The notes under the pieces were generated by a model that worked only from the letters and a program-made list of their open reading frames with translations, was not told the origin of the DNA and did not search any database. 64,000 bases of DNA from NCBI GenBank assembly GCA_002407045.1, contig DHKB01000034.1, positions 52,137-116,136 of the forward strand, given 5' to 3'. This DNA is from Candidatus Bruticola papionis (lineage in GTDB: Bacteria > Vulcanimicrobiota > Xenobia > Xenobiales > Xenobiaceae). The first letter of the stretch is position 1. Each line of letters begins with the position of its first letter. Position numbers and translations under genes: made by a program. Of the stretch, positions 45,787 to 54,342 are shown in pieces.

Positions 45787-47232
45787 TCAGCGCTTGTTTG
45801 CGTAATTGCCCGGAGAGGACATTTCTTCACTACTAGCGGTATTGATATTGTTAGTTTTTTTGGGAGGTTGACCGACCAATTTTACGCAGTAATACCCTCC
45901 GCTTAAATATTTGTTGGCTGCCGCTACCACATCATCTTTGGTTACTTTATCAATTTCTTCTAAATAGCGATTGGTAAATTTTACATCATCGATAGAAGCA
46001 TAAAAACCTAAATTTTCGGCTTTACCAGCGTTGGTCTCTTCTGAAAAAGAATAGTTGCTGCGCAAAAAGGCTTTAGCTCGACGCAAATCGCGCTCAGTAA
46101 ACTTGCCTTGACATACAGAATCGGCAACAGATAACAACTCACGCTTAATCCGCTCTTCGTTGCCTACTTTACCTATGCCATAAATTGAAATTAAGCCAGG
46201 GAAACGCTGAGTCAGAAATTGCACACCACCATCTTGAATTTTGCCTTTTTTGACTAACTCACGCTGGATTAAAGAGCCACGTCCTAAACCTAATAAGAAA
46301 GACAGAACATCTACTTGATAAATATCCGGCTTATCATGGATGGAAGGTCCCACAAACCCAACCATAATAAAACTAGACTGAGTCTTAACTTCTTGAGTAT
46401 TAACTATTTCTTTTTCTGGCCTTTTTATAGAGGCGTAATTGCTGATAATGCGCTTTTGGGGGCGTGTAAAAGAAGAAAATTCTTCACGCAAGACATTGAG
46501 CATTTCTGCACTGTTGAAATCACCTACTACAACCACGCTAGTACGTTCCGGAGAGATAAAAGTATCGCGGAACTTTAGAAAATCGGGACGATTAAAAGAT
46601 TTTATAGTATACTCAGTGCCGATAATGGGCCTAGCATAAGGGTGCTCACCATAAGCCATTTCGCTAATTAGCTGATTCATAATACGCGCGGGGCTTTCCA
46701 AATTCATGCGATACTCTTCCAGAACAGCTTTGCGCTCCTGGTCGATAGATTCTTGATCCAATTCGGCATTTTTTAGAGCATCAGCCAAAAGATGCATACC
46801 CTTGACAGCATTTTTACTAGGTAAGTTTATATAATAGTGAGTAAAATCGCGACTTGTAGAAGCATTGGTTTGCCCTCCCAGAGCCTCGATAGCCCTTTTA
46901 AATTGATAGCCATTTAGCGTAGGAGTGCCGCGAAAGAACAAATGCTCAAAAAAGTGAGATATGCCCATAGTCTCCGACGTTTCTTCAAAGCCACCTACTT
47001 TACAGAATATATTTAGTGAACAAGTCGGAGAATTATAATTTTCAGACAAGACCAAAAGCATGCCATTAGGCAATACTTCACTGTAATAGTTTAATTTTTG
47101 CTGAGCCAGCGCCGGTCCCCAGCTAAATAGAACCGACGCTAAAACGAATAATCCAAATAGGCACTTTAAGCGCCATTCTTTTTTGACAAACGCTAATACT
47201 TTTTCCATACCCTCATATTGTACTATAAACAT
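45787..47232 (-). CDS. M16-family zinc peptidase, active subunit (second pair)
   Basis: This 481-residue exported peptidase has a hydrophobic signal (about 22-43, ending ALA), the zinc motif HFFEH at 93-97 and the third ligand in KAVLEEYRMN (near Glu 172). ALGGQTNASTSRD is the usual continuation. Start choice is uncertain: the ATG at 47208 would shorten the tail but puts GAGGG too close; the upstream ATG lacks a clear site. It forms an operon with the inactive homologue and probably acts in the periplasm. Confidence 0.88.
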   Translation of the reverse strand: MFIVQYEGMEKVLAFVKKEWRLKCLFGLFVLASVLFSWGPALAQQKLNYYSEVLPNGMLLVLSENYNSPTCSLNIFCKVGGFEETSETMGISHFFEHLFFRGTPTLNGYQFKRAIEALGGQTNASTSRDFTHYYINLPSKNAVKGMHLLADALKNAELDQESIDQERKAVLEEYRMNLESPARIMNQLISEMAYGEHPYARPIIGTEYTIKSFNRPDFLKFRDTFISPERTSVVVVGDFNSAEMLNVLREEFSSFTRPQKRIISNYASIKRPEKEIVNTQEVKTQSSFIMVGFVGPSIHDKPDIYQVDVLSFLLGLGRGSLIQRELVKKGKIQDGGVQFLTQRFPGLISIYGIGKVGNEERIKRELLSVADSVCQGKFTERDLRRAKAFLRSNYSFSEETNAGKAENLGFYASIDDVKFTNRYLEEIDKVTKDDVVAAANKYLSGGYYCVKLVGQPPKKTNNINTASSEEMSSPGNYANKR

Positions 47233-47302
47233 TAGCCAAAAATATTAACCTAGATAAAATAGCTTAATTTTATTTTTTACTTGCCAAACAAAATTTAAAA
47301 AT

Positions 47303-47339
47303 AAAAAAGCCCGAACTCCTGAGGGAGTCGAGCTTTTTT
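47303..47339 (-). terminator. Terminator of the tRNA transcript
   Basis: AAAAAAGC/GCTTTTTT (47303-47310 with 47332-47339) has an inner ACTCC/GGAGT stem and T runs on the minus strand. It follows the two tRNA genes and faces the M16 operon. Confidence 0.85.
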
Positions 47340-47396
47340 CTCACACATAGAGAAAAGGGCCGGTACGCGGGGGGGGGAAACGCTACCAGCCCTAAA

Positions 47397-47473
47397 TGGT
47401 ACCACGTGCGGGATTCGAACCCGCGATTTTCGCCGTGAGAGGGCGACGTCCTGATCCTCTAGACCAACGTGGC
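47397..47473 (-). tRNA. tRNA-Glu (CTC anticodon)
   Basis: The 77-base tRNA folds as a cloverleaf: acceptor GCCACGT/ACGTGGT, D-arm GTCTAGAGGATCAGGAC, anticodon loop CTCTCAC (anticodon CTC) on a TCGCC/GGCGA stem, T-arm GCGGG-TTCGAAT-CCCGC and an encoded CCA end. It reads GAG. Pair 1-72 is a G-U wobble, which is unusual. It lies seven bases downstream of tRNA-Gln, in the same transcript. Confidence 0.95.
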
Positions 47474-47480
47474 GTGAAGT

Positions 47481-47554
47481 TGGCTGCCGAAGAAGGATTT
47501 GAACCCTCACGTACGGATCCAGAGTCCGCTGTCCTACCGTTAGACGATTCGGCA
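47481..47554 (-). tRNA. tRNA-Gln (CTG anticodon)
   Basis: The 74-base tRNA has acceptor TGCCGAA/TTCGGCA, anticodon loop CTCTGGA (anticodon CTG) on GCGGA/TCCGT, T-arm with GTTCAAATC and encoded CCA. It reads CAG. It is the first gene of the tRNA pair, about 75 bases downstream of a consensus promoter. Confidence 0.95.
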
Positions 47555-47634
47555 TCGTAGTCTTCACTACCATTTTGTTTTTCTCTCGTTCTCGTTCGTA
47601 GCATTTTATCTCGCTATCTCTCGGGAACGAGTGA

Positions 47635-47663
47635 ATTATATACACACAGCACAGCTTAGTCAA
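47635..47663 (-). promoter_or_regulatory. Sigma70-type promoter of the tRNA pair
   Basis: On the minus strand TTGACT (47658-47663) and a perfect TATAAT (47635-47640) are 17 bases apart, giving a start of transcription roughly 75 bases before tRNA-Gln. This is the best promoter match in the window. Confidence 0.85.
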
Positions 47664-47750
47664 GGGCTTTTCCAAAAAAATAAAAGTTTTTTTTCGAGTG
47701 CTTATCTAACACTTCAGCTACGCTATCTACACGCGAAAAATTTTCACGCA

Positions 47751-47800
47751 AAAAAAAACTCCGTCTTCACGCATTGTTAAAAATGCCCAAAGACGAAGCT
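47751..47800 (-). terminator. Terminator after the 5'-nucleotidase gene
   Basis: CTCCGTCTT pairs with AAGACGAAG (47759-47767 with 47790-47798, one G-U), with an inner GCATT/AATGC stem, then a run of nine T on the minus strand. Confidence 0.88.
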
Positions 47801-47842
47801 CATTTATCTAGTTTGGAAAATAAAAACTAGAGCAAAAATACC

Positions 47843-49375
47843 TTACTTTTTAATTAGTCTGCCAGTAGCAGGAGCAGGCATACTGTCAAAGCTCTTCAGA
47901 TAATCGACAAACACATCTCTGGTAATGCCAATAGTTTTGATAGTTTTACCACGACCTAAGGCGCTGTAATTGTCACCGCCCTTAGAAAGGAACTCTGTAG
48001 TGGCAACAGTATACTCGGCTTCAGGATCAACGTCCTTACCATTTACCTTAAGAGAAATAACTTCTTTGGTATTGCCGTCGGCCACCATTTCCACACCGGA
48101 AGCTTGCAAAGGTCCAGTTTCAGTCATGCGAATAGACTGAGTGAAAAGATCGAGTAAATCTTTACCTTTGATCTTAATAACTACGACCGGATCATCAAAG
48201 GGCAACAAGCGGAAGAGAGTATCTAACTTTACTTCTCCAGCGCTAATATTTTCAAGACGGATGCCTCCCCAGTTATAAGCGGCGACATCGGCTCCGGACT
48301 CTATTCTCATAGCGTCACAAATAGCGTTGCCCAAGGAAGAATCATACTGACCTTCAGCGTTGCTAATACTAAGATCGTCTTTCAAACTTCCAACGACCTT
48401 TTCCATCAAAGGACGTACTTGATCGTTATATTGTTTGGCAATAGCAGCTACTGTGGGATCAGCTTCAATGGTGCAATTTTTGTCTACGGGGATCAACTTA
48501 TAATTGAAATCGTAAACCTTACCATTATAAGGACTTACATGCATTTCAATCTGACCTAAGTAACGGCCATAGTGGTCGGCTTGCACGATCCAAGTATGAC
48601 CACCGACATTGATAGCCTTGTCAAGCTTGGTATGAGAGTGACCGCCTACGATTAAATCGATAGCGGGAACTTTTTCAGCGGTAATTTTGTCGGCATCTAC
48701 ACCACAGTGGCTGACGGCCACAATCATTTCGGCACCGTCTTTGTACATCTTGGGGATATACTTTAAGCAAGTTTCGGCTGGGTCCAAGAATTTAAGATCG
48801 GCAGTGTTGCCCTTCTTAACCAGAGCTGGGATGTCCTGAGCGATTAAACCGATAACACCAATCTTAATGCCGTTGATCTTAGTGATCATGTAAGGCTTGT
48901 AAGGATTCTGACCTTTGCTATTGACTACATTGGCGACCAAGATGGGGTATTTGGCATTGCTCAGCATCTTCTTCTGAACATCCATGCCCCAGTCATATTC
49001 ATGGTTTCCCAGAGTCCCGGCAACTGGAGCCATGTAGCTGAGAGCTTTATACATAGGCTCGCCATGGAATAAGTTGGAGACTGGAGTTCCCTGAGCGACA
49101 TCACCACAATCAAAGTAAAGAACTTTGCCGGGATTTTCAGTTCTGATCTTCTTAATTAAAGAAGCGATACGGGTAAGACCGCCACGATTTTTGCTATCCG
49201 GTTCGATGTTGCCGTGAAGATCGTTAGTATGTACGATAACGATCTTGCGTCCTTTTTCCAGATCGGCACTGTTATTTTTGGGAGTTTTGGCATCGGCATT
49301 AAAGCCGGAACCAGCGGTCAAAACCATAACGGTAATGCCCATAATCATTGCACGAATTGCCGTACCACGAGTCAT
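47843..49375 (-). CDS. Exported 5'-nucleotidase / cyclic phosphodiesterase family (UshA/CpdB-like)
   Basis: This is about 510 residues from the ATG at 49375; a TTG 19 codons earlier has no site, and AAGGAG lies about 12 bases upstream of the ATG. A signal peptide (about 1-30) is followed by the metallophosphoesterase domain: HTNDLHGNIEPD, FDCGDVAQGTPVSN, GTLGNHEYDWG and VGGHSHTKL. The C-terminal 5'-nucleotidase domain (about 330-510) carries DVAAYNWGGIR and LFRLLPFDDP. It acts in the periplasm on nucleotides or related phosphate esters; the exact substrate is not determined. Confidence 0.92.
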   Translation of the reverse strand: MTRGTAIRAMIMGITVMVLTAGSGFNADAKTPKNNSADLEKGRKIVIVHTNDLHGNIEPDSKNRGGLTRIASLIKKIRTENPGKVLYFDCGDVAQGTPVSNLFHGEPMYKALSYMAPVAGTLGNHEYDWGMDVQKKMLSNAKYPILVANVVNSKGQNPYKPYMITKINGIKIGVIGLIAQDIPALVKKGNTADLKFLDPAETCLKYIPKMYKDGAEMIVAVSHCGVDADKITAEKVPAIDLIVGGHSHTKLDKAINVGGHTWIVQADHYGRYLGQIEMHVSPYNGKVYDFNYKLIPVDKNCTIEADPTVAAIAKQYNDQVRPLMEKVVGSLKDDLSISNAEGQYDSSLGNAICDAMRIESGADVAAYNWGGIRLENISAGEVKLDTLFRLLPFDDPVVVIKIKGKDLLDLFTQSIRMTETGPLQASGVEMVADGNTKEVISLKVNGKDVDPEAEYTVATTEFLSKGGDNYSALGRGKTIKTIGITRDVFVDYLKSFDSMPAPATGRLIKK

Positions 49376-49582
49376 ATTAGAGAAGAACTCCTTAGTCCTA
49401 AAATCGATTGTATCAGAAAGCAACGGCCCCAAGAGGCCGAGGCATCATCTGTCAAAAGTCAAAAATTTTTCCCCCCAAACGACCCACTCAGTTTCTAAAT
49501 TACAAGATCGGTTCCTGCCCTTTTATGCAGTTTTTTTTGCAATATTTAGGCAAAAAGATGTTAAAGCAGAAGGTTAAGCGTA

Positions 49583-50386
49583 TTAACTAAATAGCTCTCC
49601 AACAATAGCTTCCAACACTCCGCCGCCGACGGCTCTAGCTTTATCAGAGATAGTATATATATCGACTTTATCCCCTCTGGGATCACAATCGCCAATTTTT
49701 TCCCCAAAGCTAACTTGAGTACCACTGCGAATGAGCCCACGCAACTTGCCGCTCAGCGATACTTTCACTGGAATGTTATTTACCCACCCTATAACTTCAC
49801 CTTCAATAACCATTTTTCCAAGTTCCGCTTTAGCTTGAAAAATGCCATTACAAGGAGCTTTAAGAAGGCGGCGCTTACTTTCACCAGCAATAGTTCCTGG
49901 AATCCCCGTATCAGGAAGTGCACTACCTTTATAGATAACTTGGCCTAAAGTATGACCGCGCATAGTTTCAATTATACGATCAGCATTATTGCCGACGCAG
50001 AACCCCGGCCCTACTCCAATAACTAAACGGCTCGGATGGCGTTGATCAGCTACTTTTCTTTTCAACATGCGAGCATCAACTAAAAAGCGCACTTGCAATT
50101 TGTCAAAAATTTTGCCTTCTGGATCGACTAATATACCTATGTAGTGATGTTGCTCTACATCTTGCAATTCTGTCTCGGAGCTAATTAGTCTGGCCTCGAC
50201 ACCTTCAATTTGTACCTTGCCTTCCCATACAGCCTCACCAAAACAAACACTGCGCCTAACCATACGCGGATTGACCAATTCACTTATAACAATGGGAAAA
50301 CCGGCTCTAAACAGACGATGAGCGATGCCGCTAGCTAAATCGCCACCGCCACGAATACCAACTAAAGGAGCTTTATAATTTATCAT
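49583..50386 (-). CDS. yqeB: YqeB-like selenium-dependent molybdenum hydroxylase maturation protein
   Basis: This 267-residue protein begins VGIRGGGDLASGIAHRL, a nucleotide-binding glycine loop characteristic of YqeB (EF2563 family), then VNPRMVRRSVCFGEAVWEG. The family is found with selenium-dependent molybdenum hydroxylases and is thought to help make or insert their labile selenium cofactor. It lies three bases after the MocA-like gene, so the two are an operon; yqeC is 2.3 kb away beyond recQ. The hydroxylase itself is not in the window. Confidence 0.85.
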   Translation of the reverse strand: MINYKAPLVGIRGGGDLASGIAHRLFRAGFPIVISELVNPRMVRRSVCFGEAVWEGKVQIEGVEARLISSETELQDVEQHHYIGILVDPEGKIFDKLQVRFLVDARMLKRKVADQRHPSRLVIGVGPGFCVGNNADRIIETMRGHTLGQVIYKGSALPDTGIPGTIAGESKRRLLKAPCNGIFQAKAELGKMVIEGEVIGWVNNIPVKVSLSGKLRGLIRSGTQVSFGEKIGDCDPRGDKVDIYTISDKARAVGGGVLEAIVGELFS

Positions 50387-50389
50387 TAC

Positions 50390-51103
50390 CTATTTTTTCA
50401 ATAGCGGGAGCATAAAATTTTCCTGGCGACAGCAGCTGGCATAAGTATCCCAGGTGTCGCAATCAGTAAAGATCTCCGGCCCCGTTGTTTCATAAAAAAG
50501 ACAACGTGAAGGATATTTTTTTAAAACAGCTCCTCCTCCTCTGTCACCGCTTAGTTGCATAAGCTCAGGCCAAAGGTCACGACCAAAAATTACTGGATGG
50601 CCACGTTTGCCTTGCCAAGTAGGAACAATGATAGTGCGTCTTTTTTCTGCTTGAGTGAGGTTATGGTTCGCTTTAATAATATTGTTGATAGTCTCTGCTT
50701 TTAATAAAGGCAAATCGGCCAGACATATGGCGGCACAATCTAAGTCATCTTCTTGCGGAAATAGGTTCAATAATTTTTCCAAGCCTACTTTTAAAGAAGA
50801 GGCCATGCCTGAAGCCCAATCGGTATTGATAGCCAAACTGAAACGTTTATTTTTAGCGATATGCTCAACTGGGCCATTGTTTTGCCGAAGCCCCTCTCGC
50901 AACCAAGGAGAAGCTTGTAAAATATCTTGGGCTCGCGCTCCCAGCACAAAAACATTCCAAACAGCTTGACTAGCTAAGCAAGTTAGACAAGCATGTTCCA
51001 GCAAATTTTTCTCGTTTTTCCAAGGCAAAAGCTGTTTGGGCTCGTGCATACGAGCAGAGCCTCCAGCGCCTAAAAGAATTAAGGCGCATTTATTTTCCGA
51101 CAT
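50390..51103 (-). CDS. MocA-like molybdenum cofactor nucleotidyltransferase
   Basis: This 237-residue NTP-transferase starts LILLGAGGSARMHEPKQLLPW, the MocA/MobA-type nucleotide-binding motif; LADLPLLKAETI and GHPVIFGRDLW follow. MocA adds CMP to molybdopterin; MobA adds GMP. YgfJ-like proteins of this group accompany Se/Mo hydroxylases. It is followed by yqeB. The precise nucleotide used cannot be read. A close alternative is a general cofactor cytidylyltransferase. Confidence 0.8.
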   Translation of the reverse strand: MSENKCALILLGAGGSARMHEPKQLLPWKNEKNLLEHACLTCLASQAVWNVFVLGARAQDILQASPWLREGLRQNNGPVEHIAKNKRFSLAINTDWASGMASSLKVGLEKLLNLFPQEDDLDCAAICLADLPLLKAETINNIIKANHNLTQAEKRRTIIVPTWQGKRGHPVIFGRDLWPELMQLSGDRGGGAVLKKYPSRCLFYETTGPEIFTDCDTWDTYASCCRQENFMLPLLKK

Positions 51104-51171
51104 AATATTTCAGGTTATTTTCCGTTCTTAGATATAGACTACTGCCAAAATATCTTTTGGGGAGGTAGGTC

Positions 51172-52608
51172 GTGAGCGATTTAACATATTTTTTGAAATC
51201 TTTTTTTGGCAAAGACAACTTTCGTCCTGGCCAGCGCGAAGTTGTAGAAGCCTTGCTTTCCGGACGAGATGTACTAGCCCTTTGGCCTACTGGAGCGGGC
51301 AAGTCTTTAACTTATCAATTGCCAGCACTTATTATGCCTGGACTAACAGTTGTGGTTTCTCCTCTAATAGCCTTAATGGAAGACCAAGTTAGACAATTAC
51401 AAAAGCGCAACTTGCCAGCAGCTTATCTAAGCAGCTCTCAATCTACCTCAGAAAAAGTGCATATTTTAAGCCAGCTTGAGCAAAAAAAACTCAAAATGTT
51501 ATTCGCAGCTCCAGAACGTTTGCTAGAAGATGACTTTTTAGCTAGGTTGCAAAAACAGGTAATTTCACTTCTAGCTGTAGACGAAGCCCATTGTATAAAT
51601 CAATGGGGCCACGATTTTCGCAGTAGCTATTTGCGCTTAGGTGAAATTGTCAAATTCTTACGACCGCGCTCAATATTAGCTGTGACAGCCACAGCCGATC
51701 CCGAAGGAGCCCAACAAATAAGCTTAAGCTTAGGCTTAGATCGCCCCCTACTTTCGCGCTTGTCGTTGGATAGACCCAATTTAAGTTACAAAGTGATAAA
51801 GAGCACTCCTAAGCAGCGCCCTTGGCTGGCCTTGGCTCACTTGCGCAATTCAACAAGGTTGCCTGCCGTAATTTATGTAGCCCGCCGCAACCAAGCAGAA
51901 CAAATAGCCACTTTTTTCAGCAGCCAACAATTTAGAGCAGCTCCTTATCATGCCGGTTTGTCTACTGAAACTAGACAAAAAATTTTACAAAGTTTTTTAG
52001 AAGAAAAATTCGACTTAATAGCTGCCACAATAGCTTTCGGTATGGGTGTAGACAAACCAAACATACGCCAAGTAATCCATATGACTCCTCCAGCAGCTCC
52101 GGAAAGCTATTTCCAAGAGTCGGGGCGGGCCGGACGCGACAGACTTCCAGGACGTTGCTTACTTATGTGGGCGCCGGAAGACTTTAAGTATTGGCAACAT
52201 TGTCTGGAAGATAAATTTCCCCAAGGGCAAGAAATAGATCAATTTGTGCGTCTAGCTTCTACAGAAAGGCTCACAGCCTCAGAAATGAGACGCACAAATT
52301 TTAGGGCTATGAGTTCCGGCGCCTGGGCTATGCTAGTTAGGGCCGCTCTGGGATATGAAGCCGATCCCCACGCTCCCACCGAACTTAGGCTTAAACCTGA
52401 GCATTTATTTGATTACTTTGCAGCCTTACAAGAGGCGGCCCAACGGCGCTTAGATATTATGGAAAATTATTGTCGCACCAAGTTGTGCCGCCGCCGAATC
52501 TTATTGCAAAGTTTGGCTCAAGCTGGTGAAGAGTATTGCGGCAATTGCGATAATTGCCTACACCAGCAACGTTTACTCCGCAGGTTTAAGCATGATGGAG
52601 CGGCTTAA
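51172..52608 (+). CDS. recQ: RecQ-family DNA helicase (short form)
   Basis: This 478-residue helicase starts at GTG with GGAGG six bases upstream. Walker A PTGAGKS is at 39-45, DEAH at 137-140, and GRAGRD near the end of the second lobe. A zinc-binding RQC part remains (CRTKLCRRR then CGNCDNC) but the winged helix is short and no HRDC domain follows. It unwinds DNA in recombination and repair. It sits divergent from the MocA-like gene and convergent with yqeC, splitting the Se/Mo cofactor genes. Confidence 0.93.
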   Translation: MSDLTYFLKSFFGKDNFRPGQREVVEALLSGRDVLALWPTGAGKSLTYQLPALIMPGLTVVVSPLIALMEDQVRQLQKRNLPAAYLSSSQSTSEKVHILSQLEQKKLKMLFAAPERLLEDDFLARLQKQVISLLAVDEAHCINQWGHDFRSSYLRLGEIVKFLRPRSILAVTATADPEGAQQISLSLGLDRPLLSRLSLDRPNLSYKVIKSTPKQRPWLALAHLRNSTRLPAVIYVARRNQAEQIATFFSSQQFRAAPYHAGLSTETRQKILQSFLEEKFDLIAATIAFGMGVDKPNIRQVIHMTPPAAPESYFQESGRAGRDRLPGRCLLMWAPEDFKYWQHCLEDKFPQGQEIDQFVRLASTERLTASEMRRTNFRAMSSGAWAMLVRAALGYEADPHAPTELRLKPEHLFDYFAALQEAAQRRLDIMENYCRTKLCRRRILLQSLAQAGEEYCGNCDNCLHQQRLLRRFKHDGAA

Positions 52609-52633
52609 GCGAAGAGCGGCCCTAAGACAAAGT

Positions 52634-53437
52634 CTAAAATTCGCGGTAGACTATTTGGCCTTGCTTGTCGGCTGCCTGACTTAAAATAGCCACTGTATTC
52701 CAATATTTTCGCACTTGGGCAGCCAATTCGGCCAAAAAATTTGGCTGCGAATTTTCGGCCTGACTGAAAACGAGCACCTTAGCTTGTGTAGGCAAAAGTG
52801 CCAAATAGGCGCAGGCCAAACGCACGAACTGGCCTGCGCCTATTACGGCGCCCGGCTCACAATGGAGAAGCTGACACATAAGCTCCGGCCTATGCACTTG
52901 CCCCTCTTCTACGCGCTTGCCCAAGCCTTGCATGCCTATAATAGCTACACCTAAATCGGCCTGAGCGTAAAAAACAGGTTCATGAGTAGCATGAGCTTTT
53001 ACGGGCAAGCGCTTAGAGCCATCAGCTTCGACTAGCAAATAGTCCAATCCCGGCCAGCAGCTTATTCTGTCTAGCTCGCCTGGAGTAAAACCTATCCATT
53101 TGGTGCGTTCTGCATTTAGACGAGCTAGACCACACAAGCGGCCCGCCTCTTCTTGGGCAGAAGCTCCAACAGCCGAAGTTAGCAAATTTAGTTCACGCCA
53201 GCGTACTTCGGCTGCTTCCAAACTGCCTTTTTCCGGGCCGCCACACTCTAAAAGTCGGCCGGGATAAAAATTGGGTTGCCGGGCGCCGAGCCAAGCCAAA
53301 TGGGTACTAGTAGTAAAAATGACTTTGGCTTGGCCGCACTTTTGCTTGGCTAAAAGTTTGGCATTTTCCAGCATAAAGGTAGTTTTGCCGCCGCTGCCAA
53401 TAATTTCCCAGCGCTTAAAATCGGCTAAATTTATCAC
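52634..53437 (-). CDS. yqeC: YqeC-like selenium cofactor biosynthesis protein
   Basis: This 267-residue putative nucleotide-binding protein has a P-loop-like IIGSGGKTTFML near the start, then VIFTTSTHLAW and VEADGSKRLPVKAH, the marks of the YqeC family. Family members occur with selenium-dependent molybdenum hydroxylases. With yqeB and the MocA-like gene nearby it makes this function more likely. It is convergent with recQ and divergent from the CofE-like gene. The exact reaction is not established. Confidence 0.85.
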   Translation of the reverse strand: MINLADFKRWEIIGSGGKTTFMLENAKLLAKQKCGQAKVIFTTSTHLAWLGARQPNFYPGRLLECGGPEKGSLEAAEVRWRELNLLTSAVGASAQEEAGRLCGLARLNAERTKWIGFTPGELDRISCWPGLDYLLVEADGSKRLPVKAHATHEPVFYAQADLGVAIIGMQGLGKRVEEGQVHRPELMCQLLHCEPGAVIGAGQFVRLACAYLALLPTQAKVLVFSQAENSQPNFLAELAAQVRKYWNTVAILSQAADKQGQIVYREF

Positions 53438-53542
53438 GAAAACGCCTCCAGCAATTCACTTTCAAGGGCAGCGACCAACTAGCGTTGAAGCAAAAGGCCT
53501 TTATGTTGGCTTCAAAGAGCCGGAAAGGTAAATAAAAAAGTT

Positions 53543-54340
53543 TTGGCTACCGACAAATGTGCTTGCCCAAATGTTATACCCGGAGCCGTTTCTTTTATTC
53601 CTGTAACTACAGATAAAGAACTTGAACCGGGACAGGACTTAATTTCTATCCTCTTAGAAGCGGCTCCTATTCCTCTAGTTCAGGGAGATATTGTAATTAT
53701 TACTCACAAAGCGGTAGCCAAAACTGAAGGCCGCTTAGTAAAGCTTAGTCAAGTGCAACCTTCACCTTTAGCTCTAGATTATGGAAAACGCTACAATAAA
53801 GACGCTAGGCTAATAGAATTAGTGTTGCAAGAAAGTGCTTCCATTGTGCGTATGAGCCGCGGATGCCTAATAGTAAAGACCAAACAAGGTTTTACTTGCG
53901 CCAATGCCGGCATCGATTTATCAAATATAGGCCAAGGTTCGGCGCCCGATCATGAGCCGACAGCCTGTCTATTACCTAAAGATCCAGATCTTTCGGCTCA
54001 GCGTTTGTATACAAGCTTACAAACAAGGCTTGGCTTTGCTGTGCCAATTGTGATTAGCGATTCTTTCGGCCGACCTTGGCGCGAAGGCATAGTAAATGTG
54101 GCGATAGGATGCTGCGGTTTTGATCCTTTCACAGACTATCGCGGCCAAGCCGACAGTGCCGGCCGCATTTTGAAGGTAACCCGTATGGCCAGCGCCGATG
54201 CTCTAGCTTCTGGAGCAGAACTAGCTTGTGGCAAACTAAAAAGGGCTCCCTTTGTTATTATCCGCGGCTTTAATTGGCAGCCTAGCACTTTAACAGCTCA
54301 AGCCTTGCTGCGGCCGGAAGAAAAGAATTTCTTCCCTTAA
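53543..54340 (+). CDS. CofE-like F420-0:gamma-glutamyl ligase family protein
   Basis: This 265-residue protein follows the CofE pattern: IPVTTDKELEPGQDL, ITHKAVAKTEGR, VRMSRGCLIVKT, ANAGIDLSN, LPKDPDLSAQ, DSFGRPWREG and FTDYRGQADSAGR. CofE adds glutamates to coenzyme F420-0, using GTP. The start is TTG with a weak ribosome site. Its stop is two bases from that of the F420-type oxidoreductase, read convergently. CofC, CofD, CofG and CofH are not in view, so full F420 synthesis is not shown here; other CofE-fold ligases remain possible. Confidence 0.85.
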   Translation: MATDKCACPNVIPGAVSFIPVTTDKELEPGQDLISILLEAAPIPLVQGDIVIITHKAVAKTEGRLVKLSQVQPSPLALDYGKRYNKDARLIELVLQESASIVRMSRGCLIVKTKQGFTCANAGIDLSNIGQGSAPDHEPTACLLPKDPDLSAQRLYTSLQTRLGFAVPIVISDSFGRPWREGIVNVAIGCCGFDPFTDYRGQADSAGRILKVTRMASADALASGAELACGKLKRAPFVIIRGFNWQPSTLTAQALLRPEEKNFFP

Positions 54341-54342
54341 GT

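Noticed and set aside
47369..47377. Run of nine G bases, possible phase-variable tract
   Set aside because: It lies outside any gene, between tRNA-Glu and its terminator, so no reading frame would be switched.
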